Shown here piece after piece: positions 20,926-27,934 of a stretch of 64,000 nt of DNA. Both the position numbers and the translations under genes were made by a program. Numbering within the stretch: position 1 is the stretch's first letter; the number at the start of each line of letters is the position of its first letter. The notes beneath the pieces were generated by a model that saw only the letters and a list, made by a program, of their open reading frames with translations, was not told where the DNA came from and did no database searches. The stretch comes from Rheinheimera aquimaris (GTDB taxonomy: Bacteria; Pseudomonadota; Gammaproteobacteria; Enterobacterales; Alteromonadaceae): NCBI RefSeq assembly GCF_020531985.1, contig NZ_JAJAVQ010000001.1:248001-312000 (forward strand), in the 5' to 3' direction.

Positions 20926-21312
20926 TCATTCAGTGTCTGTCTGATTTTTTAAAATATTTTTAATTTTCGAATCTATGAGTTTGTCTTGAACATTAATTAG
21001 CTTAGGTGTGAGATAACCCACTAAGACGGAGAGTGCGATGATTCTGCCCAAATTGGCTGGGGTTTCGTGAATCAAACCTACAAAGTACAAGCCCACCACC
21101 AAGCCAGCAACAGCACTCAGCATCATTCTGAGCCCCATCCATGCACCTCTAAACTCTTGCAGTTTTGGAGATGCCTCTCTCATATCATCTTCTGAGCGCG
21201 GGGGGCCTTTTAGGTCAATACAAAGTGTAATTATGTGTGCGAAGCTACCAACAGTTGCGCCCAAGGGGCATAGAACAATGAGCGCTAAATCATATACAGT
21301 AAAACCTAACAT
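20926..21312 (-). CDS. Small membrane protein of unknown function
   Basis: 128 residues with three predicted membrane segments (about 5-32, 58-80 and 88-105) and a charged C-terminal tail rich in Lys and Asp. I do not recognise a family. It lies downstream of an empty 108-base gap and 29 bases before the SH3b gene on the same strand, so the two may form a cargo pair. Confidence 0.55.
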   Translation of the reverse strand: MLGFTVYDLALIVLCPLGATVGSFAHIITLCIDLKGPPRSEDDMREASPKLQEFRGAWMGLRMMLSAVAGLVVGLYFVGLIHETPANLGRIIALSVLVGYLTPKLINVQDKLIDSKIKNILKNQTDTE

Positions 21313-21421
21313 ACTGACAAATTCCGTTTAATGTTACTCAACAGCCTTGTTTCGTTATTGTTAAGCTAATGACTTTTTCCTATTTTAGCAATCATCTTTG
21401 TTTGATCTTCAGACAAGCTTT

Positions 21422-21677
21422 GCATGACTGTTGGTAACGTCAGTCAGGTAAGAACTGGTAAGGCATCTGGCACCTGAACAGGCAATGTTCATTGCAGAGC
21501 AATGCGGCTTAGATATAGGTGAAGTGCTGGTTAAGCTGGATATGGAAAAAGCGAAATCACCGGCAGTACGTGAAGCACTGGGCAGCGTACTAAAGAGGAT
21601 AGCCGGGGCGGTAGCGGCCATAGCTCTGATAACGGGGCTAATGACGACTCCGGCGAGTGACGAAGGGCCTAACATAA
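21422..21677 (+). pseudogene. Frameshifted, 5'-truncated copy of the prophage DUF3693-like regulator
   Basis: From GCATGACTG onward this is nearly the same DNA as 31162-31410 in the intact regulator. The copy lacks the first 28 codons and has lost 2 bases after 21459 (GGTAAGG here, GGTTTAAGG there), which brings in a stop at once. The reading frame reopens from an internal ATG at 21485 and runs to 21733, giving the protein IAEQCGLDIGEVLVKLDMEK, but that peptide lacks the N-terminal half. It marks the right end of an older element. Confidence 0.88.
21667..21677. other. Degenerate XerD-arm scar
   Basis: GCCTAACATAA matches 8 of 11 bases of the XerD arm ATTTAACATAA seen in the dif site at 31431. 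It stands right after the regulator relic, as the real dif stands right after the intact regulator, and is followed 12 bases later by a hairpin, like the scar at 23149. Confidence 0.55.
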
Positions 21678-21689
21678 TGGAAGTGACAG

Positions 21690-21711
21690 AACGGGCGAAA
21701 TGCCCGTTTTT
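21690..21711. terminator. Hairpin/terminator at an old element junction
   Basis: AACGGGC (21690-21696), loop GAAAT, GCCCGTT (21702-21708) and T-run. Its place after the XerD-like scar parallels the hairpin at 23173. Confidence 0.75.
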
Positions 21712-21723
21712 GTTATTGAATAT

Positions 21724-22209
21724 TTACCTGTGACCTCTGTATGAAATATCGTCAGTATAAAGTCCTATATCTTTTCTAATATAGCTAAAAAAAACCTCAG
21801 CTTTCTGTCTAAAAACAGCGAAGTCCCATTTCAAGATAGAATCAGTACTGTCGTATATATAATCAATCAACTCATTGAACTGATGGTAAACATCAGCTGG
21901 GGCAAACATCGCGATATGACAGGTCATGGTCATTCTCTGTTTATCAAATTCGTCCCAAACCTCTTTAGGGATTTGTTTGTCACCATCATTTATACTAGAA
22001 ATTAGCTTTATTATTGGATCGGAAACATCCTTATAAAGCGATATTTTCTGAAGCAATAGCTGATTAGAGTGCTCGAGTTCATACTTCAACTTTGTTTTGT
22101 ACGTCTCCAAGTCTCTACTAAGAAAGTGAACGATAAGAGATCTAATCAACCATGCCAGCGTTGCGGAGGTAATACTAAAAGCGCCGATGAAGCTCCAGAA
22201 ATCTTCCAT
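21724..22209 (-). CDS. Membrane-anchored protein of unknown function (putative cargo)
   Basis: 161 residues: one N-terminal membrane segment (about 5-30, WSFIGAFSITSATLAWLIRS), then a long helical, charged cytoplasmic domain that may form a coiled coil (LETYKTKLKYELEHSNQLLL). No family recognised. AT-rich compared with the core genes. It sits at the left end of a decayed prophage copy, the slot in which the intact prophage carries a different small gene (23193-23453), so it is likely phage cargo. Confidence 0.6.
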   Translation of the reverse strand: MEDFWSFIGAFSITSATLAWLIRSLIVHFLSRDLETYKTKLKYELEHSNQLLLQKISLYKDVSDPIIKLISSINDGDKQIPKEVWDEFDKQRMTMTCHIAMFAPADVYHQFNELIDYIYDSTDSILKWDFAVFRQKAEVFFSYIRKDIGLYTDDISYRGHR

Positions 22210-22226
22210 TTCAAAACATCCTTTGT

Positions 22227-22439
22227 TTAAAAGCCTTTACTTAAACGGTCGTTGTAGCGACCACAAGATTGTTCCATATAGTGCCTAGATTTGTCTGTTG
22301 AACGGACGATATGCGCCCTAGACCAATACTTACAGGCCTCCCAATCCTTACGCATTGACTGCTGTATTGCAGCACGTTTTTCGGCACTCATTGACGGCAC
22401 AGTTATGGTCTTGGTGTCATCAATGCTGGCGGCTTCCAT
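22227..22439 (-). CDS. Hypothetical protein, 70 residues, at a recombination junction
   Basis: A Lys/Arg-rich short ORF (RAAIQQSMRKDWEACKYWSR, then YMEQSCGRYNDRLSKGF) 17 bases upstream of the 161-residue gene. Its ATG lies exactly at the edge of the DUF3653 relic, so its natural 5' end has probably been lost and the present start may be an accident of the deletion. Confidence 0.4.
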   Translation of the reverse strand: MEAASIDDTKTITVPSMSAEKRAAIQQSMRKDWEACKYWSRAHIVRSTDKSRHYMEQSCGRYNDRLSKGF

Positions 22440-22594
22440 AGCATGGCGATATCACCGGCGCTGCAGTTGCCGTGTGGTGTATGCAGTATGCCGTCTTTGT
22501 CTATGCTGAAATGCCGCCAGCCGTTCGTCAGTGGCAAGTAGCCGGAATTGTGTACGGCAAGGTATCGGTATGCGGACGGGTGAGGGAGGGCACT
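22437..22594 (-). pseudogene. Fragment of a DUF3653-like inovirus gene
   Basis: About 155 bases are close to 23782-23930 inside the intact gene (translation includes SAYRYLAVHNSGYLPL and GNCSAGDIAMLW). Both flanks are unrelated, so 5' and 3' parts were deleted. The synonymous differences suggest an independent, related phage and not a recent copy. Confidence 0.88.
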
Positions 22595-22672
22595 TACGTA
22601 AATCTATCGCAACAACTTCGAAGAAAGTGTTATTGTAAGTACCTAAAATAACTCAATTAACAGGGGTTTAGT

Positions 22673-23109
22673 TTGGAACAGCTTGCCTTGGAATTAGTAA
22701 AAAAACATTGGCTAATTGCCGCTTTTGTTATCGCAATATCGTTAATATCAGGTCTAATCAAAATTCTCAGAGCCGTTATTGATACTCATGAGGACCTGTA
22801 CTTAAAACGCGATTTAAAACGCCTTACTGAATTAAAGGCAAGTGTATCCGTAGGCTCACAGGTCGCAAAGTTTATCGACAAGCGTATTGAAGAAGAAGCT
22901 TTTGCTTTGGCTTCGGGTATACGAACAGCTAAAGAAGATGCAGAGCAGACTTCCAACGTTACAAAACACTTTACTTTGCCTGGTCCAGATTACGCAGTGA
23001 AAATCTGCTGGCAAACCCGAACTGTAAAATAAAAGTACCGGGCGTTTATACACCAAGTTATTTGCACGATCTAAAAAAAGACGAAGTCTCAAAGGAAAGT
23101 ACTACATAG
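22673..23109 (+). pseudogene. Single-pass membrane protein gene with a frameshift (putative cargo)
   Basis: A TTG start at 22673 has a good ribosome site (CAGGGG). The product has a membrane segment (about 13-32, WLIAAFVIAISLISGLIKIL) and a charged helical domain with KRDLKRLTELKASVSV. The frame stops at 23032. One frame over, reading continues without stop from about 22999 to 23107 as NLLANPNCKIKVPGVYTPSY and onward to KESTT, which looks like the true C terminus. A one-base deletion near 22998 explains this. A 119-residue product could still be made. Confidence 0.6.
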
Positions 23110-23148
23110 GAGAAAGGCTAGCATATCGAGCAAGCCAGTGTTTATGCA

Positions 23149-23159
23149 ATTTAACATAA
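23149..23159. other. Left attachment scar of the intact prophage (XerD arm)
   Basis: ATTTAACATAA is an exact copy of the XerD arm of the dif site at 31431-31441, in the same orientation. The bases after it (TTGAAA, then TTTAAATAAGG) do not match the dif centre and XerC arm, as expected when phage attP supplies them. The hairpin at 23173 follows 13 bases later. Confidence 0.72.
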
Positions 23160-23172
23160 TTGAAATTTAAAT

Positions 23173-23193
23173 AAGGGGCATAAGCCCCTTTTT
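23173..23193. terminator. Hairpin/terminator beside the left attachment scar
   Basis: AAGGGGC (23173-23179), loop ATAA, GCCCCTT (23184-23190), T-run to 23193. Serves the plus-strand gene before it or is part of the att structure. Confidence 0.8.
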
Positions 23194-23453
23194 CATCTTC
23201 GAGAACGACGAGTAACAGATACTTCAGATATATTCGGATCAACCTTAAAAAGTGTTGGAATCGATGTGACAGGATTAACAAAAAGCTCGGTTATACCTTC
23301 TTGTTGTTGGCTATTCCGTACTTCGGAAACCAAATAGTGAGAAGATTCGCCAATACTCAAAAAGTCTCCGACTTTTGGTTGACCTTCCAAAGTAACTTCA
23401 CGAAATATTGAATCATCAATACGAATTAAAAAACTAAAAAAAGATCTTCCCAT
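23193..23453 (-). CDS. Small prophage protein of unknown function
   Basis: 86 residues, basic C terminus (SVTRRSRR), short predicted strands, no membrane segment. Last gene of the prophage on the left, after the DUF3653-like gene with a 175-base AT-rich gap between. I do not recognise it. It occupies the cargo slot next to the attachment scar. Confidence 0.6.
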   Translation of the reverse strand: MGRSFFSFLIRIDDSIFREVTLEGQPKVGDFLSIGESSHYLVSEVRNSQQQEGITELFVNPVTSIPTLFKVDPNISEVSVTRRSRR

Positions 23454-23628
23454 AAGAGCCTCACAATATCTTCACAATAAAAATTGAAAATAAAGCTATC
23501 AGAAAATAGTTTTGAAAGCAAACATCAAAATCAAAGTATCTCTTGAATAATTATTGAATCAAATTCAACAAAATCTATTTAGATTGTAATTGTTGAATTC
23601 AATTCATACTATTTCCCCTTTACAATTT

Positions 23629-24069
23629 TCAATCTGAAAAATCTTTAACCAATCTATTAAGATAATCTGCTGTATGCAATAGCATTTTGTATTTAGTGCC
23701 GCTGGTTATCTCTTTAAGCTTTGCCCGTGTTATCACGAGCTGCTTTGCTGACTGTTCGGCTGTCCACTTGTAGCGCCAGAGCATGGCGATATCACCGGCT
23801 GTGCAGTTGCCGTGTGGTGTGTGCATTATGCCGTCTTTGTCTATGCTGAAATGCCGCCAGCCGTTCGTTAGTGGCAGATAACCAGAGTTGTGCACGGCAA
23901 GGTATCGGTATGCAGACGGGTGAGGGGTGTTTGTTTCATACCAGCGCTTTGCAGTTTGTTCTGTGACGCCGAAAAAATCAGCGGCCAATTTGTGTTTCTT
24001 TTCCCAATAACCAAACGCAGATATATACATCTGTCTGAAGTCTGGAAGTGGCGACTTTTTAGGCAACAT
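23629..24069 (-). CDS. Inovirus protein with HTH, DUF3653-like
   Basis: 146 residues found beside zot in many gammaproteobacterial filamentous prophages (DUF3653 as I recognise it). The N-terminal half has a helix-turn-helix look (HKLAADFFGVTEQTAKRWYE, about 24-43), then a conserved WRHFSIDKDGIMHTPHGNC segment (about 72-90). Function is not established; a DNA-binding regulator is likely. A fragment of a second copy lies at 22437-22594. A perfect palindrome lies 30 bases upstream of the start. Confidence 0.8.
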   Translation of the reverse strand: MLPKKSPLPDFRQMYISAFGYWEKKHKLAADFFGVTEQTAKRWYETNTPHPSAYRYLAVHNSGYLPLTNGWRHFSIDKDGIMHTPHGNCTAGDIAMLWRYKWTAEQSAKQLVITRAKLKEITSGTKYKMLLHTADYLNRLVKDFSD

Positions 24070-24098
24070 ACGTCTAAATTACTCCCTGAAAAGTGTGC

Positions 24099-24110
24099 GG
24101 AACTAGTTCC
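24099..24110. promoter_or_regulatory. Perfect 12-bp palindrome upstream of the DUF3653-like gene
   Basis: GGAACTAGTTCC, 30 bases before the start codon, well placed to be an operator. No binding protein is known to me for it; autoregulation by the HTH protein is a guess. Confidence 0.45.
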
Positions 24111-24236
24111 AGTACCTGAAAGGGGTAATTGTCGTTAAGTTTTGCAAAATAGTCCTTATGAAACAATGATATATGGTTTTTTGGTTCGGTTTTCCGCTGC
24201 AGTAAAGTGTGCAGTTCTACTGCGGATGTCCGCACT

Positions 24237-24264
24237 CAGTTCGAGTGTAACAGAACTCGAACTG
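24237..24264. repeat. 10-bp inverted repeat in the prophage intergenic region
   Basis: CAGTTCGAGT (24237-24246) pairs perfectly with ACTCGAACTG (24255-24264) across 8 bases. A smaller hairpin, GCAGT-TCT-ACTGC, lies just before it at 24211-24223. Confidence 0.75.
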
Positions 24265-24284
24265 ATCACCTGCCAGCGTCCACC

Positions 24285-24309
24285 CACAAAAAAGCCGCCT
24301 AAAGGCGGC
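24285..24309 (-). terminator. Terminator of the phage morphogenesis operon
   Basis: GCCGCCT (24294-24300) pairs with AGGCGGC (24303-24309); read on the minus strand it is followed by TTTTTTGTGG. It would end transcripts coming through zot. Confidence 0.8.
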
Positions 24310-24455
24310 CGGTTCGGCAGAGGGAAAGCTTCGCTTTCTGGCGCGGCTTCGCCGCTTAGCTCCCGTTGCGCGCCTCCCTCCGGTCGGTGCTCACTGCAAA
24401 GGGGCTGCGCCCCTTTACCCCCTGACAACTGCCGCTTATTCGCGCCCGCAGCCCC

Positions 24456-25697
24456 CTAAAGGGGGCTGGCGGCGCTCAACGCTTCGGCAGTTGTCTCCGG
24501 AGCGCCATTCTGACCCTGAAAGGCCATAGCATCCGGCATGCAGGTCAGGCGGTGCGTGACGCCCTCCAGCTGTACCCGCGCCACACAGTTGCCCATCTCC
24601 CTTACGTGGTATTTCATAGGGTAGTAGGGTGCTCCGGTTTCATCTACAAAGTTCACCTGCCAACCTTTGTTCGTCAGCTGCCAACCGGCCATGTAGATAA
24701 TCACCGGCTTTTGTTCCTGGGCAGTCACACTTGCTTTGCTACTTTTCTGCGAATTTTCATCCGGCTTCGGATAGTAATACTCATAAGGTGCTATCGCCTT
24801 GGCGCTGCAACTGCCATACAGCTGTTTGTAGGCATCATTGCATGACCAGATGCCTTTTTTCGGGATTTCCGGCTCAGCAGTGACTAGGGCGTTAACCGTA
24901 AAGGCCGCAGCTAACGCCCCGATTGAAAAAAAGTGAAAGCCTTTGGCTTTGTAGTTCCTAAACGCATCTTTGATCCTCTGCATGACTGGCCGGTAACGGC
25001 CATGTGAGTAGTACGTGGGTAACATCAGCGTGACGGCATCATAGCCGCCAATGTTCATATCAGGTTTGAATATCTGCTCAGTGTCATAGGCTTCATATAA
25101 CCGGTCACCGTAATAATTCCATTGGTCAACCTTCATTGAGCTGGCTTCGGTGCCGTATTTCACTATGCCCATGTGCAGGCGCGGCAGCGGTAGGTCATAG
25201 CCCGTCAGCATCTTCACAAAGCCCGATATAAACGGAATTTTCATCCTGTCCATGCGCCGGCAATACACAACGTGCTCAGCTATGGTTCGGCGTGCATCTG
25301 CGTCTAAGTTCTCAATATCCTGAATGATGAAAATGGCGTCCCAGCGCAGTTTTCTAAGCAGCTTAAAATGCGCGTTCACTTCCTTTCGCCCTGGGGCGTT
25401 CCATTCCCGAGAGTTTAGAAAAATACCGCATTCATCCAGTACCAGAAGCCCGTTTTTATTTTCGTCTATCTGTTTGCCTTCATAACCAAGGGGCAGGGCT
25501 TCAAGGTCGTGTACAGTGGGAATGTCAGGGAGGCGGTACAGCTCGGTATGCTTTTTATCAAGACCTAGCATGTGTTCAGGGAAAATATCGAGGTTAGTGG
25601 CGACCTTGCGGCCTTCAAGCAAGTATTTCTGAATACGGGCAACACTCATTAAAGATTTGCCACCACCCAGTTTCCCAGTAACAACCCAGACCGGCAT
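24456..25697 (-). CDS. Zot/pI-like assembly ATPase
   Basis: The inner-membrane ATPase that drives extrusion of filamentous phage. 413 residues from MPVWVVTG: Walker A GKLGGGKS at 8-15, Walker B GLLVLDEC near 98-105, NSREWNAPGRK, and a membrane segment near 250-270 (FFSIGALAAAFTVNALV), with a short periplasmic tail. The longer ORF (start 25766) puts 23 unrelated residues before the Walker A; the ATG at 25697, four bases past the preceding stop, fits. The TAG stop falls inside a hairpin. The toxin name Zot is a family label and no toxin activity is implied. Confidence 0.95.
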   Translation of the reverse strand: MPVWVVTGKLGGGKSLMSVARIQKYLLEGRKVATNLDIFPEHMLGLDKKHTELYRLPDIPTVHDLEALPLGYEGKQIDENKNGLLVLDECGIFLNSREWNAPGRKEVNAHFKLLRKLRWDAIFIIQDIENLDADARRTIAEHVVYCRRMDRMKIPFISGFVKMLTGYDLPLPRLHMGIVKYGTEASSMKVDQWNYYGDRLYEAYDTEQIFKPDMNIGGYDAVTLMLPTYYSHGRYRPVMQRIKDAFRNYKAKGFHFFSIGALAAAFTVNALVTAEPEIPKKGIWSCNDAYKQLYGSCSAKAIAPYEYYYPKPDENSQKSSKASVTAQEQKPVIIYMAGWQLTNKGWQVNFVDETGAPYYPMKYHVREMGNCVARVQLEGVTHRLTCMPDAMAFQGQNGAPETTAEALSAASPL

Positions 25698-25701
25698 GGC
25701 G

Positions 25702-26085
25702 CTACTTCTTCGTGAAGCTGGACATTGAGTTTTCAGCCCAGCGCGCTTTGAATTTGGCGACCTCAACCGTGATATGTGCGCCGATGCTCAGTATGTAATA
25801 CGTAATGATAGTGGTGGCGAGATAAGGCAGGTTCTTTGGCATCATGGCCAGCACCCCCATGATATTGGCGTAAGCAATGGGTGGCAGACCGTTGATAATT
25901 TCTAAGATGGTGTCATTCACCCACATCACAAGGTTGTAGACAATCAGGCTGACGACAGCAATAAGTGTGACATATATCGTTATGCTCTTTACGGTGCCCA
26001 GCAGATAGTTAGCCAAAAACCACTGCAATAAACGGGTGCAAAGCGCACCGAGAAAAGCGAAAAGACTAGCAAATACTACTGGCAT
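25702..26085 (-). CDS. pVI-like minor coat/assembly membrane protein
   Basis: 127 residues, very hydrophobic, with about three membrane segments (1-15, 20-55, 75-105), in the slot before zot where inoviruses encode pVI (DUF2523-like proteins). The chosen ATG at 26085 overlaps the pIII stop as TAATG and has GAGG upstream, a coupling signal; the ORF open to 26196 only overlaps pIII in another frame. Confidence 0.82.
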   Translation of the reverse strand: MPVVFASLFAFLGALCTRLLQWFLANYLLGTVKSITIYVTLIAVVSLIVYNLVMWVNDTILEIINGLPPIAYANIMGVLAMMPKNLPYLATTIITYYILSIGAHITVEVAKFKARWAENSMSSFTKK

Positions 26086-27431
26086 TATAACCTCACATTC
26101 TGAATATGCTGCTGGATGCTTCTCACGAAGAAAATCAGCGTTAGCAGGTAAACCACCCACGTTAAGACGTTTGAAATGGTCGGCGCATAAGTACAAACAT
26201 CAAGGCTACGGCGGCCAAAGGGGATCGGACTGCAATTGTCTTGCGCAAAGGCGAACAGCTGTGGGATAGAATCAAACGAGGTTAAATTGTCGCCTATGTT
26301 ATTCAGGCGGTTTACACCGGCACCACCTTCGCCGTTGTTCTGGGAATGCTCAACTTTACCCCATGCTTCCTCTAATGCCAGAGAGTAATCCGGCAAATCA
26401 ACACCACCCGCTGCGGATTCACCATCGCCAGCGGTGCCAAAGCCGTCTTTTATGGCGTCGATACTCTCCTGAATACCATCCAGTTTGCCCTCGACACCGG
26501 ACATATCGCCGCCGGTTTCAATACCGGCAATAGCGTCTTTGATGCCGTCGAGCTTGTCGCCGTTCTCTGCGGTGCCGTGGATCAGGTCATTCAGCCGGTC
26601 GATAATGGTCGAGCTGTTTTTGTTCTCAGCGGCCAAGCGCTTGTTAGTCTCGTTTAAGCGCTCAGTGACAGGGGTAAAATCCTGCTCAATGGTCAGGTCA
26701 ATATTCGTGACTTTGCCGTCACTGTCGGTAATGGTGCCGCCAACGTTGCTGTTGCCGCCAGTAGCACCGCCACCAGAATCAGGAATGCCAGAGCCATCAT
26801 CACCGCCCGGGGGCGTTTCGGGGTCTGTGGGTTCGCAGTTCTCTGTGCAGGGTGGTTCAGGGTCGGTACCACCATCATCAGGTGCAGTGGGGCCGGTAAC
26901 AGCAGAACAAGACTGTGCTGTGACGTAATGTGTATAACCACTGGCAGTACCTAAGCAGATATCCCCGATTTTACAGGTAGACTGGCAAAGTAACGGCTCA
27001 GGGTTTGCGCCGCCTGTACTGCCAACATGCGCGCAAAATGACTCTTCTGAATGATGATAACCGTCAATAATGGCACCTTCGATATATCTGCAGGTAGTTG
27101 TTGGTTCTTCTTCAACCAGAATTTTACCGGCACTCAAAAAAAGACCGGCACCTTCGCCAGGGCAAGAAATATTCCAGCCAATGGGATCAGGAAAAGTGCA
27201 TGTGGTGCCGTCAGTTGTGTTGGTAATAGTGACGGACTCCTGAACGTAGTTAAGTCCTTCAATTTCATTGCTTGAGTTAGACACTAGTTCGGAAGGTGTT
27301 ACCGTGAAATTGTAAGCCCTAGAGTTATATCGCTTAACATGTAAATTAGTGTACTTATAAACTTGTTCGGCATAAGAAAAACTGCTCCACACAGAAGCAG
27401 TTAAGGCCAGAAATAACATTAACTTTTTCAT
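26085..27431 (-). CDS. pIII-like adsorption protein (TspB-like)
   Basis: The tip protein that binds the host receptor and releases the phage. 448 residues: signal peptide 1-21, an N-terminal domain with several cysteines (about 60-190), a Pro/Gly/Asp/Glu-rich linker (about 195-235), a low-complexity helical region with repeated KLDGI and DGI motifs (about 270-335), and a C-terminal membrane anchor (VLTWVVYLLTLIFFV) ending NVRL. The N-terminal domain is usually the most variable part. The start at 27431 is preferred over 27503, because it begins the signal peptide. Confidence 0.88.
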   Translation of the reverse strand: MKKLMLFLALTASVWSSFSYAEQVYKYTNLHVKRYNSRAYNFTVTPSELVSNSSNEIEGLNYVQESVTITNTTDGTTCTFPDPIGWNISCPGEGAGLFLSAGKILVEEEPTTTCRYIEGAIIDGYHHSEESFCAHVGSTGGANPEPLLCQSTCKIGDICLGTASGYTHYVTAQSCSAVTGPTAPDDGGTDPEPPCTENCEPTDPETPPGGDDGSGIPDSGGGATGGNSNVGGTITDSDGKVTNIDLTIEQDFTPVTERLNETNKRLAAENKNSSTIIDRLNDLIHGTAENGDKLDGIKDAIAGIETGGDMSGVEGKLDGIQESIDAIKDGFGTAGDGESAAGGVDLPDYSLALEEAWGKVEHSQNNGEGGAGVNRLNNIGDNLTSFDSIPQLFAFAQDNCSPIPFGRRSLDVCTYAPTISNVLTWVVYLLTLIFFVRSIQQHIQNVRL

Positions 27432-27447
27432 GTGTGGAGCGTCCTGT

Positions 27448-27678
27448 TTAAGATGCTTTGTTAGCAAATTTCTTAAACAGTTTGATGGCGATACTGGCCA
27501 CAACGATGGTCGTTACAATAGGCCATGCATCAGCGATCAAAGAGCCTGCTTCGGTCGAGATAGCAGCCATTGCTGTCGAAGCTTCCCCCTCAGCCAGTGC
27601 AGAGCCAGAGGCCAGCGCGGTTACAACGAAAACACCGGCGGCGTTCAGTTTAGCGTTGAAAATATTGATTTTCTTCAT
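27448..27678 (-). CDS. Major coat protein (pVIII)
   Basis: 76 residues: a long signal peptide with cleavage after ALASGSALA (Ala 29), leaving a 47-residue coat protein with an acidic start (EGEAS), a central hydrophobic helix (WPIVTTIVVASIAIKLF) and a basic tail (KKFANKAS), exactly the plan of filamentous coat proteins. Strong ribosome site (AAGGGG) before the ATG. Sixteen bases lie between it and pIII. Confidence 0.95.
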   Translation of the reverse strand: MKKINIFNAKLNAAGVFVVTALASGSALAEGEASTAMAAISTEAGSLIADAWPIVTTIVVASIAIKLFKKFANKAS

Positions 27679-27695
27679 GGTTTACCCCTTAAAGG

Positions 27696-27818
27696 TCAGT
27701 TAGTTGCATTCCAAGCAAAACGCCGGAATACGTAAAAGCCGAGCCCAGCGGCCCAGCCCAGTGTGTAGCAGCCGATAAGACCGACTGCGATAGTTTGGAA
27801 ATCAAGTGCAAAAGTCAT
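27696..27818 (-). CDS. Tiny membrane protein, pVII/pIX-like (40 residues)
   Basis: Start MTFALDFQTIAVGLIGCYTL, one membrane helix, Arg pair and Trp near the end (RRFAWNATN). Too short for usual ORF lists. Its ATG overlaps the stop of the previous gene as ATGA, and it sits between the pV-like gene and pVIII, where inoviruses encode the small end-cap proteins pVII and pIX. The role is inferred from size and position. Confidence 0.8.
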   Translation of the reverse strand: MTFALDFQTIAVGLIGCYTLGWAAGLGFYVFRRFAWNATN

Positions 27819-27934
27819 TTGGCAGCTGACTCCCAAGCGTTCATGCCAAGGCAAAAGCAAATACCGCAGCCCACCATGAAAATGACGTTAGCCAGGTATT
27901 CGATTTGCTCAGTGGCGATTGTTACGGTTTCCAT
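27815..27934 (-). CDS. Tiny membrane protein, pVII/pIX-like (39 residues)
   Basis: Start METVTIATEQIEYLANVIFM, a hydrophobic core with three cysteines (GCGICFC) and the tail MNAWESAAK. It starts directly after the pV-like stop (TAAATG) and overlaps the next small gene by 4 bases. Such back-to-back coupling argues for a real gene although it is very short. Confidence 0.8.
   Translation of the reverse strand: METVTIATEQIEYLANVIFMVGCGICFCLGMNAWESAAK

Larger units (their letters stand above)
20412..23148. mobile_element. Remnants of earlier inovirus integrations stacked at dif
   Basis: This AT-rich stretch holds orphan genes of unknown function, a frameshifted copy of the prophage regulator (21422-21677) and a fragment of the prophage DUF3653-like gene (22437-22594), in the order expected if two older elements had integrated head to tail beside the intact prophage and then been cut down. 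XerD-arm-like scars stand at 21667 and 23149. Outer limits are estimates. Confidence 0.6.
24070..24455. other. Non-coding stem-loop region of the prophage, candidate replication/packaging region
   Basis: 386 bases without a convincing gene, between zot and the DUF3653-like gene. It packs at least seven hairpins: 24211-24223, 24237-24264, 24294-24309, 24324-24338, 24343-24355, 24398-24416, and 24449-24468 running into the zot stop. Filamentous phages keep their plus and minus origins and packaging hairpin in such an intergenic region. That role here is inferred from position and structure only. Confidence 0.6.

Noticed and set aside
24156..24428. ORFs across the stem-loop region (90 and 105 residues)
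   Set aside because: They only read through the hairpins, are low in complexity, lack ribosome sites and occur on both strands of the same DNA.
24456..25697. Zot as an enterotoxin
   Set aside because: The family name comes from Vibrio; the Walker ATPase and position show the phage assembly role, and no toxin segment can be claimed.
26485..26928. 147-residue plus-strand ORF in the pIII gene
   Set aside because: Ser/Pro-rich mirror of the pIII linker; a shadow of codon bias.
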